Assembly (NCBI GenBank): GCA_034436035.1
Contig: DAOTVW010000013.1
Coordinates: forward strand, 1 to 17,475
DNA length: 17,475 nucleotides
DNA from: UBA4823 sp034436035
GTDB lineage: Bacteria > Chloroflexota > Anaerolineae > Anaerolineales > UBA4823
Direction: 5' to 3'
In this document: one piece after another, positions 6,857-14,495 of the stretch
Numbering within the stretch: the first letter of the stretch is position 1
Layout: each line of letters starts with the position of its first letter
The notes under the pieces: model-generated
What the model was told of the DNA's origin: nothing
The model's input: the letters and a program-made list of their open reading frames with translations, nothing else
The model's database searches: none
Position numbers and translations under genes: made by a program

Positions 6857-9337
6857 ATGATGAGATTTGATCGTTTTACGGAGCGGGCACAGGAAGCTGC
6901 GCAACGCGCCGCTGAAATTATTCAGCGCTATGGTCACAATCAAATAGATACAGAGCATATCTTGCTTGCTTTGATTGAACAGCCGCAGGGTGTGATCCCG
7001 CAAATTTTAGAGACTTTAAAAATTGACTCGAACCTTCTCATCGAGCGGCTCGATTATATCCTGCGCACCAGTCCGAAAGCGAATATATTTGGTGGTGGGG
7101 CAGGGCAAATTTTCATTACCCCACGGGTAAAAAGAATTATTGACCTAGCCAATGAGGAAGCCAACCGTTTACACGATGATTATATTTCCACCGAACATAT
7201 CTTTCTAGCGATCTTGAGCGAGCGCAGCACCCCTGCCGCCCGCTTGTTAGAAGGAGCAGGAGTTACGCGCGAACGAGTGTACGAGGCAATTCAGCAAATT
7301 CGCGGCGGGCAAAGGGTGACAGATCCCCAAGCCGAAACCCGATATCGCACTTTGGAAAAATATTCGCGTGATCTAACCCAGGCAGCCCGTGAAGGGAAAC
7401 TAGACCCGGTAATCGGGCGGGATGCGGAGATTTTACGGGTGATCCAAATTCTTTCGCGGCGGACGAAGAATAATCCGGTGCTGATTGGAGAAGCCGGAGT
7501 GGGTAAAACTGCTATTGTCGAGGGTTTGGCGCAGAAAATCGCCAGCAATGATGTGCCGGAAATCCTGATTGGTAAACGAGTTCTCGCCCTTGACTTGGGC
7601 GGCATGATTGCTGGTTCTCGTTTCCGCGGCGAATTTGAAGAACGCTTGAAAGCTGTGATCGAAGAGACGCAACGCGCGCAGGGCGAAATTATTATGTTTA
7701 TCGATGAACTGCACACAGTGGTTGGTGCAGGTGCTGCGCAGGGTGCGATGGATGCTTCCAATATGTTAAAACCTGCATTAGCTCGCGGAGAATTGCAATG
7801 TATTGGGGCGACCACATTAGATGAATATCACAAACACATCGAGAAAGATGCTGCATTGGAACGACGTTTTGCGCCAGTTTATGTGGAAGAACCAAGTGTG
7901 GAAGACACTATTCAGATGTTACGGGGATTGCGCGATCGCTACGAAGCCCATCATAAGGTCCATTTCTCCGATGATGCACTTGTGGCAGCAGCCCGCCTTT
8001 CTTCTCGTTATGTGACCGACCGTCATTTGCCCGATAAAGCCATTGATCTAATGGATGAGGCAGCTGCAAAATTGCGAGTGGCGTTATACTCTTTGCCTCC
8101 CGAATTGAAGGCGCTTAAAAGTGAAATAGACCGCCTGGCAGCAGAAGAAGAGCAGGCGGGGGTTGAGCGCGATTATGAGCGGGCAGCTCAAAAGAAAGCA
8201 GAACGGTTGAGATTAGAAACCGACTTCAATCGTCAACGCGACCAATGGGAAGCAGAACACCAGTTGGATGAAGTGGTGGATGTCCATGATATCGCTGAGG
8301 TGGTAGCCCAATGGACTGGCATCCCGGTTTCACAGATGATGGAAACCGAAGCTGAAAAGTTACTCAATATGGAAGAACGATTGCATGAGCGCATCAAAGG
8401 TCAGGATGAAGCAATTCGGGCAATTTCGGATGCCATCCGCCGGGCGCGCTCTGGTTTGAAAGATCCACATCGTCCCATTGGCTCGTTTATCTTTATCGGT
8501 CCTTCCGGGGTTGGCAAAACCGAATTGGCAAAGGCATTAGCCGAATTCTTATTCGACAACGAAGATGCTTTAGTGCGCATAGATATGAGCGAATATCGTG
8601 AGCAACATACCGTTTCGCGTTTATTTGGTGCTCCTCCAGGTTATGTCGGATATGAAGAAGGCGGACAATTAACTGAAGCAGTTCGGCGACGTCCGTATCG
8701 AGTGATCTTATTTGATGAGATTGAAAAAGCACACCCTGAAGTGTGGAATGCTTTGTTGCAAATATTAGATGATGGACGGTTGACGGATGGACAGGGAAAT
8801 GTGGTCGATTTCCGTAATACAGTCTTAATTATGACCAGTAATCTGGGCACAGAGTTTGTCCGGAAATCAGGTAGCCTTGGTTTCTTGCAAAAATCGGAGA
8901 ATTCGGAAGAACGGCAGGAGCACGAGAAAATCGAAAAGGCGCTTAAGAGCACATTCCGTCCAGAGTTCTTGAACCGCATCGATGAAATCATCACCTTCTC
9001 ACCGCTCTCACTGGAGCAAATGCGCGAGATTGTAGAACTGCAAATGCAAGAGGTACGCGAGCGGTTGGCTGAGCATGGGATTACAGTCGAACTAACGGAA
9101 GCAGCCCGCAACTGGCTTGCTGACGTTGGTTATGATCCAACCTTTGGGGCAAGACCATTGAAGAGAGCGCTCCAGAAATATGTAGAGAGCCCCTTATCGG
9201 TTAGCTTATTAGCGGGAGAATTCAAAGAAGGTGCCAATATCTTGGTGGATGTGAATGAAAGCGGTGATACATTGACCTTTCATCAACGGGAAGAATTAAC
9301 TGTTGAGATTAAAGATTCGGATAAAGTTTCCACCTAA
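6857..9337 (+). CDS. clpC: ATP-dependent Clp protease ATPase subunit ClpC
   Basis: Hexameric AAA+ unfoldase that feeds proteins into ClpP. The 826-residue protein begins with a Clp N domain of two repeats (about residues 1-145). Nucleotide domain 1 has Walker A GEAGVGKT (211-218) and Walker B MFIDELH (D283, E284). A middle region of ClpC length with a UVR-like coiled-coil segment (about 420-455) is shorter than in ClpB. Nucleotide domain 2 has Walker A GPSGVGKT (548-555) and Walker B LFDEIEKAH (D620, E621). An LGF tripeptide at 674-676 is the ClpP-docking loop, so this is a protease partner rather than a ClpB disaggregase. ATGATG offers two starts; AGGAAGG at 6841-6847 suits the first. A strong terminator follows. 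Confidence 0.96.
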   Translation: MMRFDRFTERAQEAAQRAAEIIQRYGHNQIDTEHILLALIEQPQGVIPQILETLKIDSNLLIERLDYILRTSPKANIFGGGAGQIFITPRVKRIIDLANEEANRLHDDYISTEHIFLAILSERSTPAARLLEGAGVTRERVYEAIQQIRGGQRVTDPQAETRYRTLEKYSRDLTQAAREGKLDPVIGRDAEILRVIQILSRRTKNNPVLIGEAGVGKTAIVEGLAQKIASNDVPEILIGKRVLALDLGGMIAGSRFRGEFEERLKAVIEETQRAQGEIIMFIDELHTVVGAGAAQGAMDASNMLKPALARGELQCIGATTLDEYHKHIEKDAALERRFAPVYVEEPSVEDTIQMLRGLRDRYEAHHKVHFSDDALVAAARLSSRYVTDRHLPDKAIDLMDEAAAKLRVALYSLPPELKALKSEIDRLAAEEEQAGVERDYERAAQKKAERLRLETDFNRQRDQWEAEHQLDEVVDVHDIAEVVAQWTGIPVSQMMETEAEKLLNMEERLHERIKGQDEAIRAISDAIRRARSGLKDPHRPIGSFIFIGPSGVGKTELAKALAEFLFDNEDALVRIDMSEYREQHTVSRLFGAPPGYVGYEEGGQLTEAVRRRPYRVILFDEIEKAHPEVWNALLQILDDGRLTDGQGNVVDFRNTVLIMTSNLGTEFVRKSGSLGFLQKSENSEERQEHEKIEKALKSTFRPEFLNRIDEIITFSPLSLEQMREIVELQMQEVRERLAEHGITVELTEAARNWLADVGYDPTFGARPLKRALQKYVESPLSVSLLAGEFKEGANILVDVNESGDTLTFHQREELTVEIKDSDKVST

Positions 9338-9357
9338 GAATCCAAAATAAGCATAAG

Positions 9358-9389
9358 AGACCATCGGTATTCATCGATGGTCTTTTTTT
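9358..9389 (+). terminator. Intrinsic terminator of clpC
   Basis: A 9-bp perfect stem (AGACCATCG with CGATGGTCT) has an 8-base loop and is followed directly by TTTTTT. It begins 20 bases after the clpC stop. Confidence 0.92.
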
Positions 9390-9447
9390 ATGTAATAATC
9401 CTCGTCATAAACGATGTTCAATGAATTATGGAAATTTATCGGGCGGA

Positions 9448-9465
9448 AAGTGACATTTGCCACTT
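9448..9465. promoter_or_regulatory. Imperfect palindrome upstream of the CNB-domain gene
   Basis: AAGTGACATTTGCCACTT matches its own reverse complement at 14 of 18 positions and lies 60-78 bases before the start codon. The spacing of the arms (AAGTG and CACTT) fits a dimeric regulator site. It does not match the FNR consensus TTGAT-N4-ATCAA. No clear -35/-10 pair was identified nearby. Confidence 0.35.
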
Positions 9466-9525
9466 GGAAAGATATGCTGGTATCGGGTAAATTGGTTGTA
9501 TCTTATTTTATTTGTGTGAGTTGGT

Positions 9526-10002
9526 ATGCCAAAGGATATATTTGACCGTTCCCCATTCTTTGAAGAAATGACGTCGGAGCAACGTGATTTATTGCGTCCG
9601 TTATTTTCTGCTTGCGATTGTGTGGAAGGAGAGTTGCTGTTTGAGCAAGGAGACCCAGCAGAATATCTCTACCTGGTTGTGAGCGGAGAGGTGATTGTTC
9701 GCTATAAACCCGAAGATGGACCAGAGCTGGTTGTGGCTAGAGTGAAACCAGGTGGAATCGTGGGCTGGTCTGCTGCTTTGGGCAGCCGTCAATATACATC
9801 TGGGGCAATATGTGGTTGTGCTTCCCAATTGTTGCGAGTACGCGGTGCAGATTTACGGCAATTGTGTAGTTCTCATCCCGACACCGGTGTTTTGGTGTTA
9901 GAACGATTAGCCGATGTGATTGCAGAGAGATTGCACAGCACCCATCAAGAAGTGGTAAACTTATTGAAACAGGGTTTAGTCGCTGCATCTTGCGGCAGGT
10001 AG
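9526..10002 (+). CDS. Cyclic-nucleotide-binding-fold protein, cysteine-rich
   Basis: Single CNB-fold (CRP/FNR sensor-type) protein of 158 residues without a DNA-binding helix-turn-helix, so it is probably a stand-alone sensor or partner protein. The fold is recognisable from GELLFEQGDPAEYLYLVVSG (about 35-54). The segment replacing the phosphate-binding cassette (GWSAALGSRQYTSGAI, 80-95) lacks the usual FGE glutamate, so binding of cAMP or cGMP is doubtful. It has six cysteines, including two CxC pairs (C30/C32 and C96/C98) plus C114 and C156, which is unusual. The next gene, 14 bases downstream, is a NifU-type Fe-S protein. A weak GTGAG precedes the ATG. Redox or metal sensing is an inference. 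Confidence 0.78.
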   Translation: MPKDIFDRSPFFEEMTSEQRDLLRPLFSACDCVEGELLFEQGDPAEYLYLVVSGEVIVRYKPEDGPELVVARVKPGGIVGWSAALGSRQYTSGAICGCASQLLRVRGADLRQLCSSHPDTGVLVLERLADVIAERLHSTHQEVVNLLKQGLVAASCGR

Positions 10003-10016
10003 GAGCATGATTCATA

Positions 10017-10259
10017 ATGGTTGAGGTTGATAAAGAACAACAGGTAAAAGATTTATTAGAGCGATTGAGCGCTTATATCGAGCATTACCATGGCGGCAAT
10101 GTGGAATATCTTTCCTTCGATGGAAAGGTGCTAAAGGTAAAATTAGGAGGCGCGTGTCTAGGTTGCCCATTGCTGCCCAGCACACTGCATGGATGGGTGG
10201 AAGGAACTGTGAAACAGTTCTTCCCGGAAATCGAACGGGTGGAATCGGAAACGTATTAG
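10017..10259 (+). CDS. NifU C-terminal-domain Fe-S scaffold protein
   Basis: Small 80-residue protein corresponding to the stand-alone NifU C-terminal domain, which holds or transfers iron-sulfur clusters. The conserved CxxC is in GGACLGCPLLPSTL (C47, C50), preceded by GGNVEYLSFDGKVLKVKL and followed by the helix that ends PEIERVES. AGGAG at 10001-10005 overlaps the end of the preceding gene's stop codon and sits 11 bases from the ATG, so the two genes are probably cotranscribed. Its stop overlaps the stop of convergent selD by 3 bases. Confidence 0.88.
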   Translation: MVEVDKEQQVKDLLERLSAYIEHYHGGNVEYLSFDGKVLKVKLGGACLGCPLLPSTLHGWVEGTVKQFFPEIERVESETY

Positions 10260-11320
10260 TCCACTACAATCCGCTGACTTTCGGTGACTTCTCCGATAAT
10301 CCAAACAGGTTGTTGTAATTCTTCCGCTTTTGCTTTAAGAAGGTCTACTTTTTGCGGTGGTACGACTAACAATAATCCACCGCTTGTTTGTGCGTCGAAT
10401 AGGAGCATTTGATTAGCTTCTGAAATTTCGGGTGAAAAATCTACATGCTCACTGAAATAGAGCCGGTTATCCGCACTACCACCTGGAAAGATAAAATCTT
10501 CCGCATACTTGTGGGCACAAGAAATGAACGGGATGGATTGAAAATTAAAATGCAATCCAACCTGCGATAGGCTAGCAATTTCCCAGGCATGCCCAAGTAG
10601 ACTAAAGCCAGTAATATCTGTAGCGGTTGTTAATTGTAACTGTACAGCGATTTCAGAAGCGGTTTTATTTAATTGCTTCATCCATTGGATAGCCTCCGCA
10701 ATATCTTCGGCAGCAGCTAAACCGCGTTTCAGTGCAGTGGTAGTTGTACCAAAGCCTAATGGTTTCGTTATAACAAGCTTATCACCTGCTTTAGCCCCTC
10801 GTTTTGAAAGAAAATGTTGGGGATCAACAAAACCCATTACGACGAGGCCATATTTTGGCTCTTTATCCTGAACGGTATGTCCACCGGCGATGACTACGCC
10901 GGCTTGGCGCGCTACTTCTGCACCTCCGCGTAAGATTTCTGCATTAACTTCGGCTGGCAGATCAGGAGGTAGTGCCGCAACATTCAAAGCCAAAAAGGGT
11001 GTTCCACCCATGGCATAAACATCCGATAATGCATTTGCTGCTGCAATGGCACCGTAATCATACGGGTCGTCAACAACAGGAGTGAAGAAATCGGTGGTGA
11101 CAACCAACGCGCGCTGCTCATCCAATTTCCAAACCGCAGCATCATCGGGATCATCTAAACCAACCAGAAGATCAGGATAATCAGCGGGGTTAAATATCCC
11201 TTGAATGGGGCGCAGAACCTGCGCCAGCGCTTCGGCGCTTAATTTAGACGCTCAGCCAGCGCAACTGGATAAGCTGGTTAAACGGATTTGCTTCGCTGAG
11301 TTTGGTACATCTTGATCCAT
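10256..11320 (-). CDS. selD: Selenide, water dikinase with in-frame TGA (selenocysteine)
   Basis: Makes selenophosphate, the selenium donor for selenocysteine and selenouridine, from selenide and ATP. Reading through one TGA gives 354 residues, normal for SelD, from ATG at 11320 with AGGAG 5 bases upstream. The N terminus reads LTSLSSCAGUASKLS: U23 aligns with catalytic Cys17 of E. coli SelD, S25 with its Cys19 and K26 with its essential Lys20. Later motifs are standard: TTDFFTPVVDDPYDYG, ANALSDVYAMGG, GGHTVQDKEPKYG and KPLGFGTTTT. A shorter call from the methionine at 11125 would lack the whole catalytic N-terminal loop. It is the last gene of the trpS operon, 8 bases after the SPFH gene. 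TGA as a true stop (a pseudogene) is unlikely, given conserved coding on both sides. Confidence 0.92.
11209..11239 (-). promoter_or_regulatory. Candidate bacterial SECIS hairpins in selD
   Basis: Two perfect hairpins follow the TGA on the minus strand. AGCGC, loop CGAA, GCGCT lies at 11239-11226, with its loop starting 17 bases after the TGA. GGCGCAG, loop GTT, CTGCGCC (7 bp) lies at 11225-11209, with its loop starting 33 bases after the TGA. Bacterial SECIS elements are stems with a short G-containing apical loop within roughly this distance of the UGA, so either could serve as the SelB-binding element. Confidence 0.6.
11252..11254 (-). other. selD: Selenocysteine TGA codon of selD (codon 23)
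   Basis: This in-frame TGA lies where SelD enzymes carry their catalytic Cys or Sec. The frame is open and SelD-like both before and after it. Recoding requires SelA, SelB and tRNA-Sec, none of which is in the window. Confidence 0.88.
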
Positions 11321-11328
11321 CTTTGCTC

Positions 11329-12396
11329 CTATGGATTGGCAGTTGGGGTTGGTAGTGGTAATGGATTAGTGCTGGATGGTGTCGTTGGCCCAATTCCTTG
11401 TAATGGAAGAAGGTATGGCATGTTGTTGGGTACCAGCATAACTTGTATTCCCGGTGCGAGCTTATTGATGTATTGGTAGGTGAGTAGATCGGGATTAGTT
11501 TTGAGTACTTCCGCAATCAAATTCAATGCTTCTGCTTCAGCTTTAGCTTGGATTACACGCGCATCTGCATCAGCCTGAGCACGAATTTTGACTGATTCAG
11601 CTTGCCCTTTGGCAGTTTCGATGGCTTGTTGGGCTTCTTGCCGTTTTTGTTCGACAACAAATTTGGCTTGTTGAGCTTGTTGTTCGGCGATTTGTTTTTG
11701 CTCGATTGATTTTGCGTAATCTTCAGAGAAAGTGATATTGCGTAAGATAAAATCCACCAGCAAGACACCATTATCCGCCAGTTTTTGGCGTAAGGTGTCG
11801 CTGATTTCCTGCGTCATTTGAGTACGTTTGGTGCTATATACTTCTTCAACACGATATTTAGCCACAGCGTCACGCATCACACCCCTAGATAAAGGGCGTA
11901 TTAATTCATCTTTAAACCGATTTTGCCAATTGATGTGCAAACGGACAATTTGAGCGGGGTCTGCTTGGTAAATAACAGAAGCATCTAGAAGTACTTCTTG
12001 ACCATCGGCTGTACGGGCGGCAACGGAGTCATCACCTTTTACTTCCCCTTCTAATGGGGCGATCGACATAGTGTAGGTTTGACGGGCAATAGAATAAACC
12101 ACTACATTTTCGAAATAGGGTATTACCCAGCGCAACCCGGGTTGTAAAGCCTCTTCCCGGTATCCTTTCGGTTGCAAGGCAGAAATGACCACACCTCTCT
12201 GATCGGGTTGGATGAACACCAATCCGGCGCTGATACTGGTTAATAAAACAGCAGCTACTGCAGTAATCAGGATGGTAGTAGTCAATTTGCCAACCTTGTT
12301 CCCCTTTGAGGCGCGTACGACGGCTACCACAATTAAAGCTACCACAGCAGCCCATAAAATCCCAACTATCCCCTGTATGACGATTGCAACATTCAT
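11329..12396 (-). CDS. SPFH/prohibitin-domain membrane protein
   Basis: Membrane scaffold-type protein of the stomatin/prohibitin/flotillin superfamily, 355 residues. Two N-terminal hydrophobic segments (about residues 6-28 and 40-62) precede the SPFH domain (about 63-235, including IQPDQRGVVIS and LQPGLRWVIPYFENVVVYSI). A long Ala/Gln/Lys-rich coiled coil follows (about 235-300), then a proline/threonine-rich tail ending PLPLPTPTANP. Having two membrane segments rather than one is notable. GGAG precedes the ATG. It lies 58 bases after the PII-like gene and 8 bases before selD. The role (membrane microdomains, protease control or stress) cannot be told from sequence. Confidence 0.88.
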   Translation of the reverse strand: MNVAIVIQGIVGILWAAVVALIVVAVVRASKGNKVGKLTTTILITAVAAVLLTSISAGLVFIQPDQRGVVISALQPKGYREEALQPGLRWVIPYFENVVVYSIARQTYTMSIAPLEGEVKGDDSVAARTADGQEVLLDASVIYQADPAQIVRLHINWQNRFKDELIRPLSRGVMRDAVAKYRVEEVYSTKRTQMTQEISDTLRQKLADNGVLLVDFILRNITFSEDYAKSIEQKQIAEQQAQQAKFVVEQKRQEAQQAIETAKGQAESVKIRAQADADARVIQAKAEAEALNLIAEVLKTNPDLLTYQYINKLAPGIQVMLVPNNMPYLLPLQGIGPTTPSSTNPLPLPTPTANP

Positions 12397-12454
12397 TATT
12401 TCTCCATCTATTTCATTGATAAAAAGATTTTTACTCGATGCATTATTGAAAAGT

Positions 12455-12817
12455 TCAGCCGTTATTCGAACGGTGTTGAAGTCCGATTGCCTTTAGAACC
12501 GGCACGACAAAGAAAAAGCCAGTATGTTCCTCATTCAAATCACCAATGACCGCTTGGGCGGTTTCTGCCATTTGGTCTACCAATTCCTCCTTTTCTACCA
12601 CGGAGAATAAAGTACGGTGATGGATTTCCTGCATTTCCAACAAGTTTTCCAGGGAAGTAATGATCGGTAAATTTTCTAGCAAACCAGCTCTTTTAATTTT
12701 GCCATGCCCACTGCTCTCTAAAATGGTGATTCCATAAATCCCTAAGCTTTCCCATTTTTCTAAAACTTGGGCAACCCGATCTGGATCATTGACAATTAAT
12801 ACAACGAGGTAACTCAT
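12455..12817 (-). CDS. PII-like (GlnB-fold) regulatory protein
   Basis: A 120-residue protein with the order expected of a PII/ferredoxin-like fold: strand YLVVLIVND, helix DRVAQVLEKWESLGI, strand GITILESSG, a variable loop region (about 37-66), strand RTLFSVV, helix KEELVDQMAETAQAV and a final TGFFFVVPVLKAIGL. The final segment mimics the GxIFVxPVxxA end of PII proteins. The canonical GlnB T-loop sequence is absent, so the ligand is unknown. Its ATG overlaps the antiporter stop (ATGA), implying coupled translation and probable physical partnership. A CutA-like or orphan ferredoxin-fold protein is the alternative. Confidence 0.68.
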   Translation of the reverse strand: MSYLVVLIVNDPDRVAQVLEKWESLGIYGITILESSGHGKIKRAGLLENLPIITSLENLLEMQEIHHRTLFSVVEKEELVDQMAETAQAVIGDLNEEHTGFFFVVPVLKAIGLQHRSNNG

Positions 12818-14043
12818 TTCGTTTCACTTCCTGCTATTTTAACCGATTGTTGGTCAGAGTGTTGAGCGAAAAGATACCTTAATAAAGGTGGAGTTAATAA
12901 TGTGGTGACAATAACCACTCCGATGATCGAGGAGAAAGCGCCAGCATCAATTAACCCTTGTGCGAGACCGACTGAAGCAACAATTAACCCTACTTCGCCA
13001 CGCGACATCATCCCGACTCCCAATTGGAGCGCTTCTTTGCTGGTAAAGCCGCTCATGATCCCTCCCAGTCCCACACCAATCACTTTACCAAGGATAGCGA
13101 AGACAACAAGGCTGAGGAATAAGAAGATATCTTCCCCTAACACGACACGCGCATTTGCTTTCAAACCCACGTCAATAAAGAAAATCGGCACAAAAATACT
13201 ATAAGCAATCGTGGAAATGCCGGAAAGGATACGATCTTTTAATGAGGTGCGGCCAAACCATAAACCAGCGAGAAATGCCCCGGTGATTGCTGCCATTTGC
13301 CCAAGGAGCTCTGCCAGCCAGCCATACAGCAATATTGTAACAAACACAAAAGCAATTAAACCTTGACTAATTTCTAGCTCATAAACCTTATGGGTTACCA
13401 GCGGGAGAAGATAATTGCCAATTAGCGATGCAAGCAGAAGGTAGATTGTCATCCTTACAATGACTAGTAATACTACCATCCAGCCGGATGTAGACTGCGG
13501 CATCATCAAGGCGGTAAATGCTGACAACCCTAATACAACTAAAATATCATCAAAGACAGCTGCGCTGAGAAGACCAATACCAACTTTGGTCCGTAGACGG
13601 TTGAGCTCGATTAATGTTTGGGCAGAAATGCTCACACTGGTGGCTGCCAAAGTCAACCCCAGGAAAAGTGCGCTGGTTATATTAATTGAGAATAATAAAC
13701 CCAATCCCACACCTAATAAAATGGGCAGAATTACTCCTAAGGTACCAGCAAGAATAGCGACTTTGGTGCTTTTGGCTAATTCCGAGAGATGCAATTCCAA
13801 ACCAGCCAGGAACATAAGGAGCATGACACCAAGCTCACCCAGATGGGCGATCACCTGCTCGAGATGTGCATCTGTAAAAATCGGCGTGTGTAAAAAATTG
13901 ATCACCGATGGGCCAAGGATAATCCCCATTAGCAGTTCGCCTAAAACAGCCGGTTGACCAAAACGGTAACTAAGATAACCACCGGCTTTTGCAAGGAAAA
14001 TCATCACCGCCAGGGCAAGGGCTAATTGAAGAAAAGGCGACAT
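12814..14043 (-). CDS. CPA2-family cation/proton antiporter (KefB-like membrane domain)
   Basis: Polytopic membrane protein of 409 residues with about 12-13 hydrophobic segments, exchanging Na+ or K+ for protons. Family hallmarks are FGQPAVLGELLMGIILGP near the N terminus, LMFLAGLEL (about 77-85), ATSVSIS, and the acidic pair in AAVFDDILV (D165, D166), the ion-binding site in CPA2 transporters. It lacks the C-terminal RCK/TrkA-N regulatory domain of Kef proteins; a PII-like gene follows instead. The start at ATG 14043 is supported by AAGGAA 7 bases upstream; a TTG at 14049 overlapping the dtd stop is the alternative. Confidence 0.92.
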   Translation of the reverse strand: MSPFLQLALALAVMIFLAKAGGYLSYRFGQPAVLGELLMGIILGPSVINFLHTPIFTDAHLEQVIAHLGELGVMLLMFLAGLELHLSELAKSTKVAILAGTLGVILPILLGVGLGLLFSINITSALFLGLTLAATSVSISAQTLIELNRLRTKVGIGLLSAAVFDDILVVLGLSAFTALMMPQSTSGWMVVLLVIVRMTIYLLLASLIGNYLLPLVTHKVYELEISQGLIAFVFVTILLYGWLAELLGQMAAITGAFLAGLWFGRTSLKDRILSGISTIAYSIFVPIFFIDVGLKANARVVLGEDIFLFLSLVVFAILGKVIGVGLGGIMSGFTSKEALQLGVGMMSRGEVGLIVASVGLAQGLIDAGAFSSIIGVVIVTTLLTPPLLRYLFAQHSDQQSVKIAGSETK

Positions 14044-14045
14044 GA

Positions 14046-14492
14046 TCAATTTCCTTCAGTTTCTAATAGGATCGTTACCGGTCCGTCGTTGATAATTTCT
14101 ACAATCATGTGTGCACCAAACTGTCCTTTTTGCGTGGGTATTCCCAATTCCTTCAATGCATCAGCGAAAAGGTCAACCAACGGTTGGGCAATTTCTGGCG
14201 CTGCGGCTTGTGTGAAAGAAGGGCGTCGTCCTTTACGCGTATCTGCATACAAAGTAAATTGTGAAATAACGAGCGCTTCCCCCGCGATATCTCGAAGGGA
14301 GCAATTCATTTTACCATGCTCATCTTCAAAGATGCGCAAGTGAGCAACTTTCTCAGCGAGAACGCGAACGGTTTGTGGGTTATCCTGATGACCCACTCCA
14401 ACTAAAATGACCAACCCTTTTCCAATTTGAGCCAGGCATTGGTTATTGACGGAGACTGATCCCCGTGAAACTCGCTGTAAAACCAGTTTCAT
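14046..14492 (-). CDS. dtd: D-aminoacyl-tRNA deacylase
   Basis: Proofreading enzyme that hydrolyses D-amino acids (and glycine) mischarged on tRNA. At 148 residues it is full length. The conserved SQFTLYADT (S77, T80) and the Gly-cisPro motif NDGPVT (G137, P138) that reject L-amino acids are intact. It starts 3 bases after the trpS stop without a clear Shine-Dalgarno sequence, so it is probably translated by coupling, and ends 2 bases before the antiporter ATG. Its place next to a tRNA synthetase fits its quality-control role. Confidence 0.96.
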   Translation of the reverse strand: MKLVLQRVSRGSVSVNNQCLAQIGKGLVILVGVGHQDNPQTVRVLAEKVAHLRIFEDEHGKMNCSLRDIAGEALVISQFTLYADTRKGRRPSFTQAAAPEIAQPLVDLFADALKELGIPTQKGQFGAHMIVEIINDGPVTILLETEGN

Positions 14493-14495
14493 TTT

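Noticed and set aside
10256..11125. SelD starting at the methionine at 11125 (289 residues)
   Set aside because: It lacks the catalytic N-terminal loop. Reading through the TGA gives a family-length protein with a good ribosome-binding site.
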